A DNA stretch of 64,000 nucleotides from Caprella mutica (taxonomy: Eukaryota; Arthropoda; Malacostraca; Amphipoda; Caprellidae). Below are positions 12,684 through 22,183 of the stretch, in pieces. A model generated the notes under the pieces. The model worked only from the letters and a program-made list of their open reading frames with translations, did not search any database and was not told where the DNA came from. Every line of letters begins with the position of its first letter. Positions within the stretch are counted from its first letter, which is position 1. The stretch spans positions 1 through 64,000 of the forward strand of contig CANNZV010001130.1 of the NCBI GenBank assembly GCA_947561585.1, in the 5' to 3' direction. Position numbers and translations under genes: made by a program.

Positions 12684-13694
12684 GAAAATTTCAAAGTTAC
12701 AATTCACATTTTTCCAAAACTGCCAGCTGGTTTGTCTACCCATTGTTACTCTATATTGAACAATGTTCAGACGCTCACGCTGTTAGTGGAAACATGTATA
12801 TTGGATCTCTTGAAATTTCTCGAACCGGTAATAAATAAATTATTAGAAAATTGAAAAATTTGAGTTTTAATTCGTTCTAGAAATATGTAATACTAATGTG
12901 CATTCACCAAATTTTCTTAAGTTTTTAATCTTACCTATACAATCTTAATTTTGCTTTAACAATATTTTTATTTATTCTCAAAATAATCTAAGTTACTCCT
13001 ACCTAATATGTCTCAGTTCAAAATGTAACAACTTTTTCATTTTATAAACGTAATAACTTGCCTAATCTATTTGAGATCACACCCCTCCCTCCTAATATGT
13101 AGATTTTTAGTCTAAATATTAACAGAGACCTTTGATCACTCCAATACATTACACAAATTGTTACTGCATTTACATTTAAAAAAAATTTATAATCAAAAAA
13201 AATTTTCATTTATAAGAAATATATTTAATGAACTTAGTTATGTTTTATTTTAATAAACTTCCTTTTTTATTGATAAAAGTAATTTTTCATTTTAATTTAT
13301 CATATGTTATGATATCGTATTTTATGACCTTTTAATGAATTTATATTCGTAATTGAATTTATATGAATTTTGATCATCTTTATCAAATTTTGAGACAGTT
13401 GTGATCTTTGAATTTAAATCTTAAAATTAACACCGAAAAAAAAAATTAAACTTAAAATTAAATTCAATTGAAAAAACGATTATTATTAATTTTCACTTAA
13501 AATTACCCAAACTTGAAATTAAAAAAAAAAATTAAAATAATGATCAAATTGAGTTTGAGAAAAAAAATCTTAAATGCTGTTAGGTTTAGTTTTGGTAATT
13601 TCGCTTTTTGGCTTTCGTTTTGCCTGAGGCATTACTATAACTGTTGTCGCCTGTATATTAACTGCCTGATCATTAAAAACATTTACTGTTCCAC
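12684..13694. other. 3' untranslated region of the retrotransposon
   Basis: About 1 kb of very AT-rich sequence between the accessory frame and the polypurine tract. No further frame is supported. Confidence 0.5.
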
Positions 13695-14024
13695 CTAGTT
13701 CCCCTGATCTAAAGGGGTGCTTCGCTTTATCTGATTGAAGGCCTCAGTCGCCATTTTAGACCTTAAATTCCTATTTTCGTACATCCTCATGTCTTCTTCT
13801 GACTTCATCTTTCTTGACTGATTATAACCACATACCAGAATCATCACAACCAGTAGTGTTAGAATTAACACTAAAATGTCGCTGAACAAGTCTGGTATTA
13901 GGTCGTACTTTGTAGACCCCATGTTTTTAATGGTTTGCTCCAAATGAGCCTTGTTCATCGATGTTGATTTCTGGATCAGCTCCACTACTGAGTTCAGGTC
14001 AAAGTTGCTCTGAGACTGTCCCAT
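13695..14024 (-). CDS. Small acylated single-pass membrane protein in the env position (unrecognised)
   Basis: A 109-residue product. It starts MGQSQS, which fits the N-myristoylation pattern MGxxxS. Residues 46-65 (LFSDILVLILTLLVVMILVC) form one strong transmembrane segment. The 40-residue N-terminal part is polar, and the tail from residue 69 is rich in Lys, Arg and Glu (SRKMKSEEDMR). The start has G at -3 and G at +4, a strong Kozak context. It lies downstream of integrase, where errantiviruses keep env. On the minus strand it is the first ATG after a good splice acceptor (AG at 14171-14170), so a spliced subgenomic mRNA is plausible. There is no cleavable signal peptide, furin site or glycoprotein-like ectodomain. 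I recognise no family. The layout (short, acylated, one membrane span, basic flank) is shared by several kinds of small viral membrane proteins, including FAST-type fusion proteins and some viroporin-like accessory proteins, but that is analogy only. Conservation as an open frame in a young element supports a real product. Confidence 0.65.
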   Translation of the reverse strand: MGQSQSNFDLNSVVELIQKSTSMNKAHLEQTIKNMGSTKYDLIPDLFSDILVLILTLLVVMILVCGYNQSRKMKSEEDMRMYENRNLRSKMATEAFNQIKRSTPLDQGN

Positions 14025-14169
14025 CGCTCCAGCTGATTACTTCTCACGACCTTGAATTACAGTTCTGTGTGTCAACCGGCTGTGAGTGGCTGAGAGTCAG
14101 TCACTGGCTGTTTATGGCTGAGGAGCTGTTGGCTGTGTGGGTAGCTGTGTCCTCACCGCCTCACGGTCA

Positions 14170-14185
14170 CTGAAATCAAAACGAT
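14170..14185 (-). other. Candidate splice acceptor for the accessory frame
   Basis: The minus strand reads ATCGTTTTGATTTCAG, preceded by a CTAAC branch-like motif. No ATG occurs between it and the accessory start 146 bases on. Possible donors in the leader are AAG|GTAATT (GT at 20707-20706) and GGA|GTAAGA near 20797. This is inference from motifs only. Confidence 0.4.
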
Positions 14186-14831
14186 ACCGTTAGATCATGG
14201 CCCCTGTTCATTTTTTAGGTATTTTATCATATTTCAGTCTCATTTTGAATTGATCATTTTTGCTTTTAAATTATTTCAGTATTTCATCCTCAATTTGAAT
14301 ATATATATATATTATTATTTTTTTTTTCAAATTTTCATTCAAACAATTTTACTACTACGTTTACAGAATATAATTCATCTTATTCGTTACCCAACATATA
14401 AACACAAAATTTAAAATTAACATGCATACAACAAAAATAATTAATCCTCTTAAAATTATTATATGAAATTTTATATTAATAAAATTCATAATTCATCCCA
14501 TCAACTTAAACTAAATACATACAAATATTACAATTAAAATTCATACAATTAAATACATACAATAATTCTCTTACTGAGCAAAGGAAATATTGTAGTTTGA
14601 ACAATGAATTGTATGCTCTGTTTGTTTGACTCGCGTAAGCAAAAAAAATGTAAACATTTCTCTGACTCTTTGCATGTAACCGTGTTATATGTCACGTGTT
14701 CGTGTAAATGTAACATGTTACTCATGTTACTTCATTTTATGTGTTCCTTTTGTGGGCTATATGATGTTTGTTTATATTCAAATTTCTCATAATTTGATTT
14801 CCTGTTTAATGATGTTAATGAAATTATTTAA
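14186..14831. other. Non-coding gap between integrase and accessory frame
   Basis: AT-rich, with no minus-strand frame of note. The 62-codon plus-strand frame at 14604-14792 is antisense to the element and unsupported. Confidence 0.45.
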
Positions 14832-15961
14832 TTAATTTGTTGTGAATTTTTCCAACTTAGTTAGATAATTTATATTGCTCGTTATCGTTTGATGTCCTAA
14901 TTGAATTATAGCTTTGTTTTTTTTCACTTGTAATACTGTACCTGGTCCTATCCAATTTAATTGTAATTTATGTGTTTTTTGATGATTTCTAATTAATACT
15001 CGATCACCTATCTGTATAATTTTGTCTTTTCGTGTCTTATTGTGGTAAATTATGCGTTTGTTTGATTGATTAATTATGTTAGCTCTTATCTGATCTTGAA
15101 TAAATAGAGCTTGTCTGGCCTTGATTTTGACTATTGATTCTGATGTATCTAAATTGTAAATGTTATCCAAATTTTCTGCTTGAATATTTGGAGATGTATC
15201 CCTCCCAAAAAGAGCGTATGAGGGTGTATCTTTCAAGGTCAAATTTAATTGGTTGTTAATTGTGTTTTGGACAATATCGAGAAACATGTCCCAATTATTG
15301 TGATCTACTGTGGCTACATAGAATCTTAATAATTTGTTAATTCTCTGGTTATTACGTTCACAAATTCCATTGGAATATGCTGAATATGGTAATACCTCAC
15401 ATTTGTATATCTGATGTATTTCACTGAAAGTTCTAATTGCGTTAGACTTGAATTCTTTCGCACAATCCGACATTAACGTTTTGGGATATCCACAACGACT
15501 AAATGTTTTACTTAGACAATCAATCACTGTGTTAGTTGATTTGTCAGCTACTGCGTGTAATTCGTTATATCTTGTCAACATACATGTTATTGATAAAATA
15601 TATTTGTTGTTCGTGTCAGTTGTTATAAAAGGTCCAATAAAATCAAATGAAACTGTTTCAAATGGTGTATTAGCTACTGGGGCAGACATTAATTTAATTG
15701 GTGTATCTAGACTTCCTTTAAGGTTTTTGCAAACGTCACATCTTTTAATAAAAGATTCTATGACCGATCTTTCTTGAAAATGATAATATTTTAGTCGAAA
15801 TTGAAATAGCGTATGAGCTAAACCACAATGGGTGTTAAAATGTATTGAATTAATTACTAAATTGATCATTTCATTTGGTATAACATAATTAACAATACTG
15901 GCTGCCCGAGTATCTATTTTCCGATGTCGATATAATATTCCGTCTAATATGAAAAATTCAT
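14832..15961 (-). CDS. Retrotransposon integrase (own frame, -1 to RT)
   Basis: Inserts the element DNA into the host chromosome. The first ATG in this frame is at 15869, but clear integrase sequence (DEFFILDGILYRH) starts at 15962, so translation must enter from the RT frame. Counting from that ATG: an HHCC-like zinc finger with paired histidines near 9-14 and CDVC at 44-47; then catalytic D76 (SFDF), D135 (MSDC) and E171 (ICER), giving D-x58-D-x35-E, the standard core spacing; then a GDRVLIRN strand typical of the C-terminal SH3-like domain of Ty3/gypsy integrases, and an IGPGTVLQV motif. The length is close to usual for the family. No chromodomain was recognised. Having integrase in a frame separate from RT is unusual; see the junction at 15955-15990. 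Confidence 0.9.
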
Positions 15962-15990
15962 CTATGTTTCTAAATGTTTTTTCTGTAATA
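15955..15990 (-). other. RT/integrase -1 frame junction
   Basis: The RT frame stops at TAG (15964-15962). The integrase frame, one base back, is open through the same stretch, so the two overlap. Six adenines followed by C (15982-15976) lie four codons before the stop and could let ribosomes slip back, although the heptamer is not in the classic X-XXY-YYZ phase. Alternatives are a recent one-base indel or an assembly error. Confidence 0.5.
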
Positions 15991-18900
15991 TATCCATTAT
16001 TTCCTTACAAGCAAAGTCGTTTGACTGTGCAGTCTTTAGTCTGTTTAAAGTCCATGTTATGTCTTCGTGTTTAGGTATGTAGTTCAGAAATGGTTTTTCT
16101 TTGTTGATTTTATACAATTTAGATGTATCTGATTCTTGTTCGTTTTCTGAGTCTGTTTCTGAGTCATTGTCATTGTCGTTAATAATTTGTGGTACATTTA
16201 GCTTAGCCCTCGATCTTGTGGTTGCTATATAATTTTCAATTGAATTACAACTTTCATTAGATGGTGTTAAAAGTTCACAATCATCTATTGTTTCTTCCGT
16301 TAAAGGAGTTAATCTACAAAGGGTATCGGCTACCACATTTCTCTTACCTTCAAAATTTTTGATGGTACATTCATATGTGCTCGCCTCTATTGCCCACCTG
16401 GCTAATGCCGTGTCTAATGGAAGTTTATTACCAAAAAATGCACATAAAGGTTTGTGATCAGTTAAAATGGTAATAGGATATCCTAGACATAGATACTGAA
16501 ATTCCTTTAAAGCTAGATGTATTGCAAGAAACTCTTGTTTAGTCGTGGAGTACCTTTTTTGAGTAGAATTTAATGATTTACTGAAATATGCTATGGGTCT
16601 TAATGTTTTGCTTTTGGTCGAATCTGGTTGTAGCAATGCTGCGCCAACTCCGGTATTTGAGCTGTCAGTAAATAAATAAAATGGTCTGGAATAATTTGGA
16701 TGTGCTAAAACCGTATCTGATGTCAAAATATTTTTGAGATTAATGAAGCTAGTCTCACATTCGTCAGTCCAGTCAAATTTAGTGTCCTTCCTTAATAGTC
16801 TATATAATGGGTCGGCTTTCTGACTAAATTTAGGTACGAACTTACGAAAATAATTCGCAAGCCCTAAAAATCGCTGAAGTTGTTTTACATCTGTTGGTCT
16901 AGATGCTTCTCTAAGTTTTTCGTTTTGGATACATCGGATGCCCTCAGTAGTGACTCGATGTCCAAGAAAATTAATTTCGTGTTTAAAGAATTCACACTTC
17001 TTTAATTTTAACCTCAAATGAGCGTCACGTAAATTCATTAGCACTTGGCCAATATCATTTAAATGTTGTTCATAAGATCGACTAAAAATTAGGATGTCAT
17101 CAATAAATACGAAACATAGTTTCCCTAATACATTACTTAACGCTTTTGTCATTATTGCTTGAAATACTTTTGGACTATTGACATAACCGAAGGGTAGCTT
17201 TTTAAACTGCCACTTTTTACCATTTACTGCAAATGCTGTAAGCTTTTTAGACTCCTCGGAGAGTTCCACCTGGTGAAATGCACTCCTCAGATCTAAACTA
17301 GAAAATATCTTTGATCCACCTAAAGATCCAAGCATGTCGTCAACCCTAGGTAACGGAAATCCTTGTATATTGACACACTTATTTAATGATCTGAAATCTA
17401 TTACGGGTCGTATTTCCCCATTCTTTTTATGAACAACGATAACCGGGAAGTTGTACTCGGACATTGAAGGTTCTATAGTTCCTTCCTTTAACATTGACTT
17501 ATTGACTTCTTCAAGTTGTTCTTGAAATTTATGTGGTATTCGGTACGACATCTTGTTTATCACTATATTAGGATCTTTCAATATTATTGTGTGTTTACAT
17601 ATACTAGTAGTCCCGATTTCTTCGTCATTGATCGTGATTACGTCTCTAAAGTCATTTAGTAACTGCGTCATTTTGTCTTCATACTCTGACATTCCACATG
17701 ATATGTCAGCATTAACTAACCTTCTCGGTGCTGATGGCACTGTCTGAGAATTGTTTTCTACATCAGCACTTAATGTGCTGTCACGGCTTCTATCAGCGCT
17801 TCCGTCACGTGATATTTTACACTTCATATCTCGGTTGCCATGCGTTGTAACTAATGGCTCTCCATTAGTTCCAACTGCATGTACCTTTGACTTTTCATAA
17901 ATTAGTTCAGGGGTAAAGCTTCGTTCAAATGGCTTTGGTTTTTCGTCACTCAACACGTTTCCTAACCTAGATTTATGAGTCCTATTATTTAAACACTCCG
18001 ATATAGTCGCTATATTTACTTCGACTTGCTCTTCGTACGTCTGGAGTTTTCCAACTATCATATTGTCCCGTAATATGATATCACTATCCGTCGGATTCAT
18101 TACGAAAACTGGGCATATTGACACTTGATCTCCCTCTTTTTTTGTGTCTTCGATTTTTATTAGTGTTTCGGCTATCACTAAACCACTATTGAAACTTCTT
18201 TTAGCTATAATATAACTTCCTGCTTCGTTGTTTTTGACAAATCCATACAATATTTGCACGCTGTTTGCCTCAACGACTTGGCTATTTATATGAACATTTC
18301 CGTTCTTCTCGCGTTTTTTATTTTTATTCCTTGACTTCGTTTTTACCTCGGATTTCATAACCTCCGTTTGCCCTTTTTGTTGAGGTTTAAACCTTACTTT
18401 CGCAATGCTACTGCGGTTGTTTGTTCGTTCGTTTATTTGTCTTATCAACGTTCTTCGTTTTGACCTATTTGAAGTAAGGACCAGCTCTGATATTAAGCAA
18501 TCTGTGCTTAATAGTTCTTTAGTAGCTATTCTACGTTTTTCCATAAACGGAATTTTTTCTTCACCTAATTTTAATATTTTCTTATCAAAATCAATTTGCG
18601 CGTTCGTTAACACGTCCCTTCCTAATATTACATCATATGGTAAGCTGTTGTTGTTGATTAGTAAAGCGTTTACTGTTTGCTTACGTGATTTCGACATTAG
18701 TTCAAATTTTACTTCACCTTTTACTTCGGAACGTCCGTTTATGCCTTTAATAGTTACGTTTGATTTTATTATGTCCTCGTGACTCGCCTTGTAATTAAAA
18801 TTACGACTGTTTAAAATCGTTCTCTCGCTCCCTGAATCTATTAAAGCTTCCCAATCGAATTCTTTACTATGTAAAATTATCGTTGGCTTAGAAGTCCCTT

Positions 18901-19231
18901 TTATCGTATAATGACAGTCCATCAATCCGCTTAATTCATCTTTATTTTTTACTAATTGGACTGTTATATATGTTTCGCTCATTTTTTTATCCTCAACGCT
19001 TAACTCTTCTTCTTTTAATAAATCGAACTTATTTTTACATTCACAACTTGTGTTGAGTGACGATTTACCTTTGCTATTGAATTTAACGTGCACTGGATCT
19101 AATTTATTCATGTTCAATTCACTTTCGTACACGGAGCTACCGACCGTTTTCCCGTGAGACCTATCTTGTTTTTTACTTCTGTTTGTATTTACATGTTTTT
19201 GCGAAAATCCTTGGCCTGTTGAGCCCGACAT
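15962..19231 (-). CDS. pol: Retrotransposon polyprotein: protease, reverse transcriptase, RNase H
   Basis: Copies the element RNA into DNA. Of 1089 residues: an aspartic protease with the catalytic DSG at 132-134 (ALIDSGSERTIL) and a flap-distal ILGRD at 202-206; a long linker of about 300 residues rich in Lys and Ser; reverse transcriptase with LKEGTIEPS near 581-589, D647 in LDLRSAFHQ and the active-site FIDDIL at 709-714; RNase H with D856 (FTDSS), E900, D925 (LTDHKPL) and D969 (NVVADTLCRL). The frame overlaps gag by 43 bases in the -1 register, and the ATG at 19231 is probably not used as a start; a gag-pol fusion by frameshift is expected. A C-terminal segment with Asp/Glu/Asn runs (NDNDNDSETDSENEQES) precedes the integrase junction. 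All catalytic residues are intact. Confidence 0.95.
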   Translation of the reverse strand: MSGSTGQGFSQKHVNTNRSKKQDRSHGKTVGSSVYESELNMNKLDPVHVKFNSKGKSSLNTSCECKNKFDLLKEEELSVEDKKMSETYITVQLVKNKDELSGLMDCHYTIKGTSKPTIILHSKEFDWEALIDSGSERTILNSRNFNYKASHEDIIKSNVTIKGINGRSEVKGEVKFELMSKSRKQTVNALLINNNSLPYDVILGRDVLTNAQIDFDKKILKLGEEKIPFMEKRRIATKELLSTDCLISELVLTSNRSKRRTLIRQINERTNNRSSIAKVRFKPQQKGQTEVMKSEVKTKSRNKNKKREKNGNVHINSQVVEANSVQILYGFVKNNEAGSYIIAKRSFNSGLVIAETLIKIEDTKKEGDQVSICPVFVMNPTDSDIILRDNMIVGKLQTYEEQVEVNIATISECLNNRTHKSRLGNVLSDEKPKPFERSFTPELIYEKSKVHAVGTNGEPLVTTHGNRDMKCKISRDGSADRSRDSTLSADVENNSQTVPSAPRRLVNADISCGMSEYEDKMTQLLNDFRDVITINDEEIGTTSICKHTIILKDPNIVINKMSYRIPHKFQEQLEEVNKSMLKEGTIEPSMSEYNFPVIVVHKKNGEIRPVIDFRSLNKCVNIQGFPLPRVDDMLGSLGGSKIFSSLDLRSAFHQVELSEESKKLTAFAVNGKKWQFKKLPFGYVNSPKVFQAIMTKALSNVLGKLCFVFIDDILIFSRSYEQHLNDIGQVLMNLRDAHLRLKLKKCEFFKHEINFLGHRVTTEGIRCIQNEKLREASRPTDVKQLQRFLGLANYFRKFVPKFSQKADPLYRLLRKDTKFDWTDECETSFINLKNILTSDTVLAHPNYSRPFYLFTDSSNTGVGAALLQPDSTKSKTLRPIAYFSKSLNSTQKRYSTTKQEFLAIHLALKEFQYLCLGYPITILTDHKPLCAFFGNKLPLDTALARWAIEASTYECTIKNFEGKRNVVADTLCRLTPLTEETIDDCELLTPSNESCNSIENYIATTRSRAKLNVPQIINDNDNDSETDSENEQESDTSKLYKINKEKPFLNYIPKHEDITWTLNRLKTAQSNDFACKEIMDILQKKHLET

Positions 19232-20403
19232 TCTCTACCTATATGTCCTATTTTGTTACAGCGGTAGCACTTAATTGTACCACTGCTGCTGTGAGGGGTA
19301 AGGGTAGGGTGGGGGATATTAGTGTTGTGTACGTATGCTCTGCCTGTGGAATTGTATTTGTATCTACTTCTGCGTGCATACCTACCTGCTGTTCCTGTTC
19401 CTCTATTTCTTGTGTCATAAGTGTAATATGCTTCTGTATCTTCTAGCATATCCTCGTGAAAATTGCCTCGATTCTCACCCTCGGGTTTTTCTATCAAAAA
19501 AGTTTCTGTGTCATTGAAATTCTTCTTTGGTATTAGAATTTTTTTATCATGTGGCAAAGATCTTATTTTCTTCGTTGTAGCAGACAGTAAATTAGCTGTT
19601 GTCTTAAAAGGACCTTCAACGACTCCTTTGATGATACTGGGGTTGATCTGTGGACCCAATATTGTTAAATACATTGATGTATTCATAAGATCTTTTGCGT
19701 GATTTTTTAATTTGCGTGTGAATGATTCATCGCTTTCGGTTGCTGTCCTTATTGGAAATTGGGCGTTCATTGTGTCGTCATTTAATATAAAATCCGTGAC
19801 TTCGCCTATCTTTTCTAATGTACTTAAGATGTCACTGGCAGCTGTAGCTTCATCCTTCAATTTATTAGTGTATAATTCATGACATACACTGTAGATATCC
19901 TTACTGTCTTTCTGCACATATATGTCTTCTAGTACCGTGCATATCTCTTGGTATGTGCTATCTTTAAATGTTTTACCGTTAACAACGTTATTAACAGTAA
20001 TTTGAAAATCTCCTAGCTTGCAATCAGCGCTCCTGAAAAGGATCTTCTTTTTTTCTGCGTCATCTTTATCCCCTAAGCTGGATATATGATTATTTAATAG
20101 GCTGAGATGCTGACGAAACGTGTTCTTCTCCTCGAAAGCTGGATCCTCTGGCCTTCTTCTTCCCCTGAATATCGGCAATGAATCAGAATTTATGATCGTC
20201 GTACTCCTACTTTTAATTATCTCTTGGAGTTGAGCTTGTGTTAATTCAACCGCCATTTTGGGGGGTGTTTTGGGGGTTGTTTTGGGGGGTGTTTTGGGTG
20301 GTGTTTTGGGTGGTTTAGTTTTCTGTACTCTGGGTTTAGTTCGTCTTCCAGATCTAAGTTCTACAGCCTCAGCATTAATCGCTTCGTCCTCTGAGGTTGG
20401 CAT
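19189..20403 (-). CDS. gag: Retrotransposon Gag with CCHC zinc knuckle
   Basis: A structural protein that packages element RNA. It has 404 residues. The N-terminus is basic, with KTPPKTPPK repeats at about 28-49, and is followed by a second methionine (residue 50) that could be an alternative start. The centre is a helical region without an obvious motif of its own. The C-terminus carries one zinc knuckle, CYRCNKIGHIGREC at 379-392 (C-x2-C-x4-H-x4-C). The frame ends at TAA 19191-19189, inside the start of pol. AAAAAC (19200-19195) two codons before the stop resembles a -1 slip site, though the base before it is C rather than A. Confidence 0.93.
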   Translation of the reverse strand: MPTSEDEAINAEAVELRSGRRTKPRVQKTKPPKTPPKTPPKTTPKTPPKMAVELTQAQLQEIIKSRSTTIINSDSLPIFRGRRRPEDPAFEEKNTFRQHLSLLNNHISSLGDKDDAEKKKILFRSADCKLGDFQITVNNVVNGKTFKDSTYQEICTVLEDIYVQKDSKDIYSVCHELYTNKLKDEATAASDILSTLEKIGEVTDFILNDDTMNAQFPIRTATESDESFTRKLKNHAKDLMNTSMYLTILGPQINPSIIKGVVEGPFKTTANLLSATTKKIRSLPHDKKILIPKKNFNDTETFLIEKPEGENRGNFHEDMLEDTEAYYTYDTRNRGTGTAGRYARRSRYKYNSTGRAYVHNTNIPHPTLTPHSSSGTIKCYRCNKIGHIGRECRAQQAKDFRKNM

Positions 20404-21730
20404 GTGTTTCCTATCCTAATGAGGTGTTATTGTGTACTTAAACAAGTGTTATGCACGTGTAATCACTAATTACGAAAAAAAAAGAAAAATAATAGGTTAT
20501 CCAAAAAAAAATAATCCGTCAAACATTAAAAAATAATCATTCAAATAATAAATAATAAATGAAATATAATTTAATATAGAGCAATATTTGTTAAATCAAT
20601 AAATATAAAATATTCATACCTTTCAATTAATAATGACACTCAGCAAAGCTAAAAGAAATGCATGCACACATACATCTATAATTATAACTGCTGCAGTAAT
20701 GAATTACCTTCTGCTTATTGCTTTTTCATCAACACAATTCTTGACTAAACAGAACAGATTTATTCACCACTGACTAAGGTCTAACACTTAGATCTTACTC
20801 CGATCGCTTCAGAAATGAGACTGAACGCAAAGATGACATTAGATTATATGTTATACTCAACTTTCGGTTCCATGTACAGTGGGTCCCGCTTATCAGGTTT
20901 TGTCGTTGATTTTTGCTCTGATGTTAACTGTTATGATGTTAACTGAATGTTCACTGAGCGCTGTGCACTGTATGTTATGCACTGTATGTTAACTGAATGT
21001 TCACTGAATGTTAAAACTTCACTGAATGTTGAATGATCACTGAATGTTAAAGTTTCACTGAATGTTGAATGATCACTGAATGTTGAATGATCACTGAATG
21101 TTGAATGATCACTGAATGTTGAATGATCACTGAATGTTGAATGATCACTGAATGTTGAATGATCACTGAATGTTGAATGATCACTGAATGTTACAGTTTG
21201 AATAAATACTTTTCAGATGTAGTATTTAAACAAATTAGACTCTCAATTTCTGGTTGATTTACGGCTTTTTTGCATGTTGTTTATAATCGAATGTTTTCCA
21301 TCACCATTCGTCAACGTGCAACGCTTAACCCATTAATGTCGCTTCCTCCCTCCGTGTTTTCCAGTTTCTTCCAGAATTTTCCAGAATTTTCCAGAATTTT
21401 CAGAATTTTTTTTTTTTCAGACTGGTCAGTCTTGTTGATTGTCTGCTCATTCAAATTTCAAATTCGGCCATCTGTACTCTCCTTATCCTTCCGATAATTT
21501 TCGAGATGCCATTTGCTTGACCTTGAGTTGAATTATCTTTATTCTTTATCACAAAAACTGAACACCTTAATTGGATCGTACCTTCATATAGGGTCGCAAA
21601 ACCCGGTCTTGCTGTAATCAAATACTCTCCAATCAGATGGTTAACTTAGTTTTTGGTAAATTACAAAGTTTTCAATCTTTTACTTTAGTAATTGAATTTC
21701 CGCACATTAAATTCGAATTACTTAATCACG
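20404..21730 (-). other. Leader (5' UTR) of the retrotransposon
   Basis: 1.3 kb between the primer site and gag, long for this family. It holds an 18-bp tandem repeat in its upstream half and candidate splice donors near 20707 and 20797. Short plus-strand frames here are not supported. Confidence 0.6.
20940..21200. repeat. 18-bp tandem repeat in the leader
   Basis: About 12 copies of CACTGAATGTTGAATGAT, very uniform from 21050 to 21190 and looser before. On the transcribed strand this becomes a repeated ATTCAGTGATCATTCAAC element in the genomic RNA leader. Confidence 0.9.
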
Positions 21731-21747
21731 CACCATACTGCCACCAA
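21731..21747 (-). other. Primer binding site
   Basis: Directly after the 5' LTR the minus strand reads TTGGTGGCAGTATGGTG. The first nine bases after the leading T (TGGTGGCAG) fit the 3' end of a leucine tRNA ending in CTGCCACCA; the match then weakens. tRNA identity is tentative. Confidence 0.55.
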
Positions 21748-22183
21748 TGTGACGTCTGTTAGTTTACTTCCCTATAACGTCTCAGTGTATGGGCTCTAAG
21801 TGATTAGGATCCTACTCTATAAAGTATTTTCAGATTCCTTTCTCTTTATATATCTCTTTCTACTAAATACTCATGGTACCATGCCCTAGAACCACCTTGC
21901 CACTATGGTTCCGACCTCAGGCCTCTGGTCCAAGCTTAACTGTATTTAAGGGTAATAATGGTAAAGTAATTAACACTTAAATAGATTATATTCATTGGTC
22001 AAGCACAGGTTATTACAAAGATTATCTCCACTAGAACGCTCGCAAGTTAAGGTCTCAAATAACTACGAACAGGAGATAAGGTGTGTAGCTCACGAGAGCG
22101 AATCGGTAACTGACTTGAATGTCACTTACTTACAATCATATAGGTTCGTGATGATAGTAATGCATACACAATTGCTGTGTTTG
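21748..22183 (-). repeat. 5' LTR, lacking its outer 10 bp
   Basis: Matches 12223-12658 with one substitution (T at 21982 versus G at 12457). The last 10 bp of the LTR as written on the plus strand (CTTTACCACA) are missing and are replaced directly by minisatellite ATAAGTAGTC. The TATA-like box lies at 21844-21852. Confidence 0.9.

Larger units (their letters stand above)
12223..22183 (-). mobile_element. Ty3/gypsy-type LTR retrotransposon, near full length
   Basis: A 9.96 kb element on the minus strand. Order in its own direction: 5' LTR (21748-22183), primer binding site, 1.3 kb leader, gag, protease-RT-RNase H, integrase, a 0.8 kb gap, a 109-residue accessory frame, polypurine tract, 3' LTR (12223-12668). 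The two LTRs differ at one aligned position (12457 versus 21982), so insertion or conversion was recent and the open frames are probably functional. The protease-RT-RNase H-integrase order marks it as Ty3/gypsy rather than copia. It sits inside a 21-bp minisatellite. The outer 10 bp of the 5' LTR are missing and no target duplication can be seen. Confidence 0.93.

Noticed and set aside
12470..12838. 122-codon plus-strand frame
   Set aside because: It lies in the 3' LTR and the polypurine region; its first part is repeated in the 5' LTR.
15448..19702. Plus-strand frames of 60-125 codons
   Set aside because: They are antisense to intact retrotransposon coding sequence.
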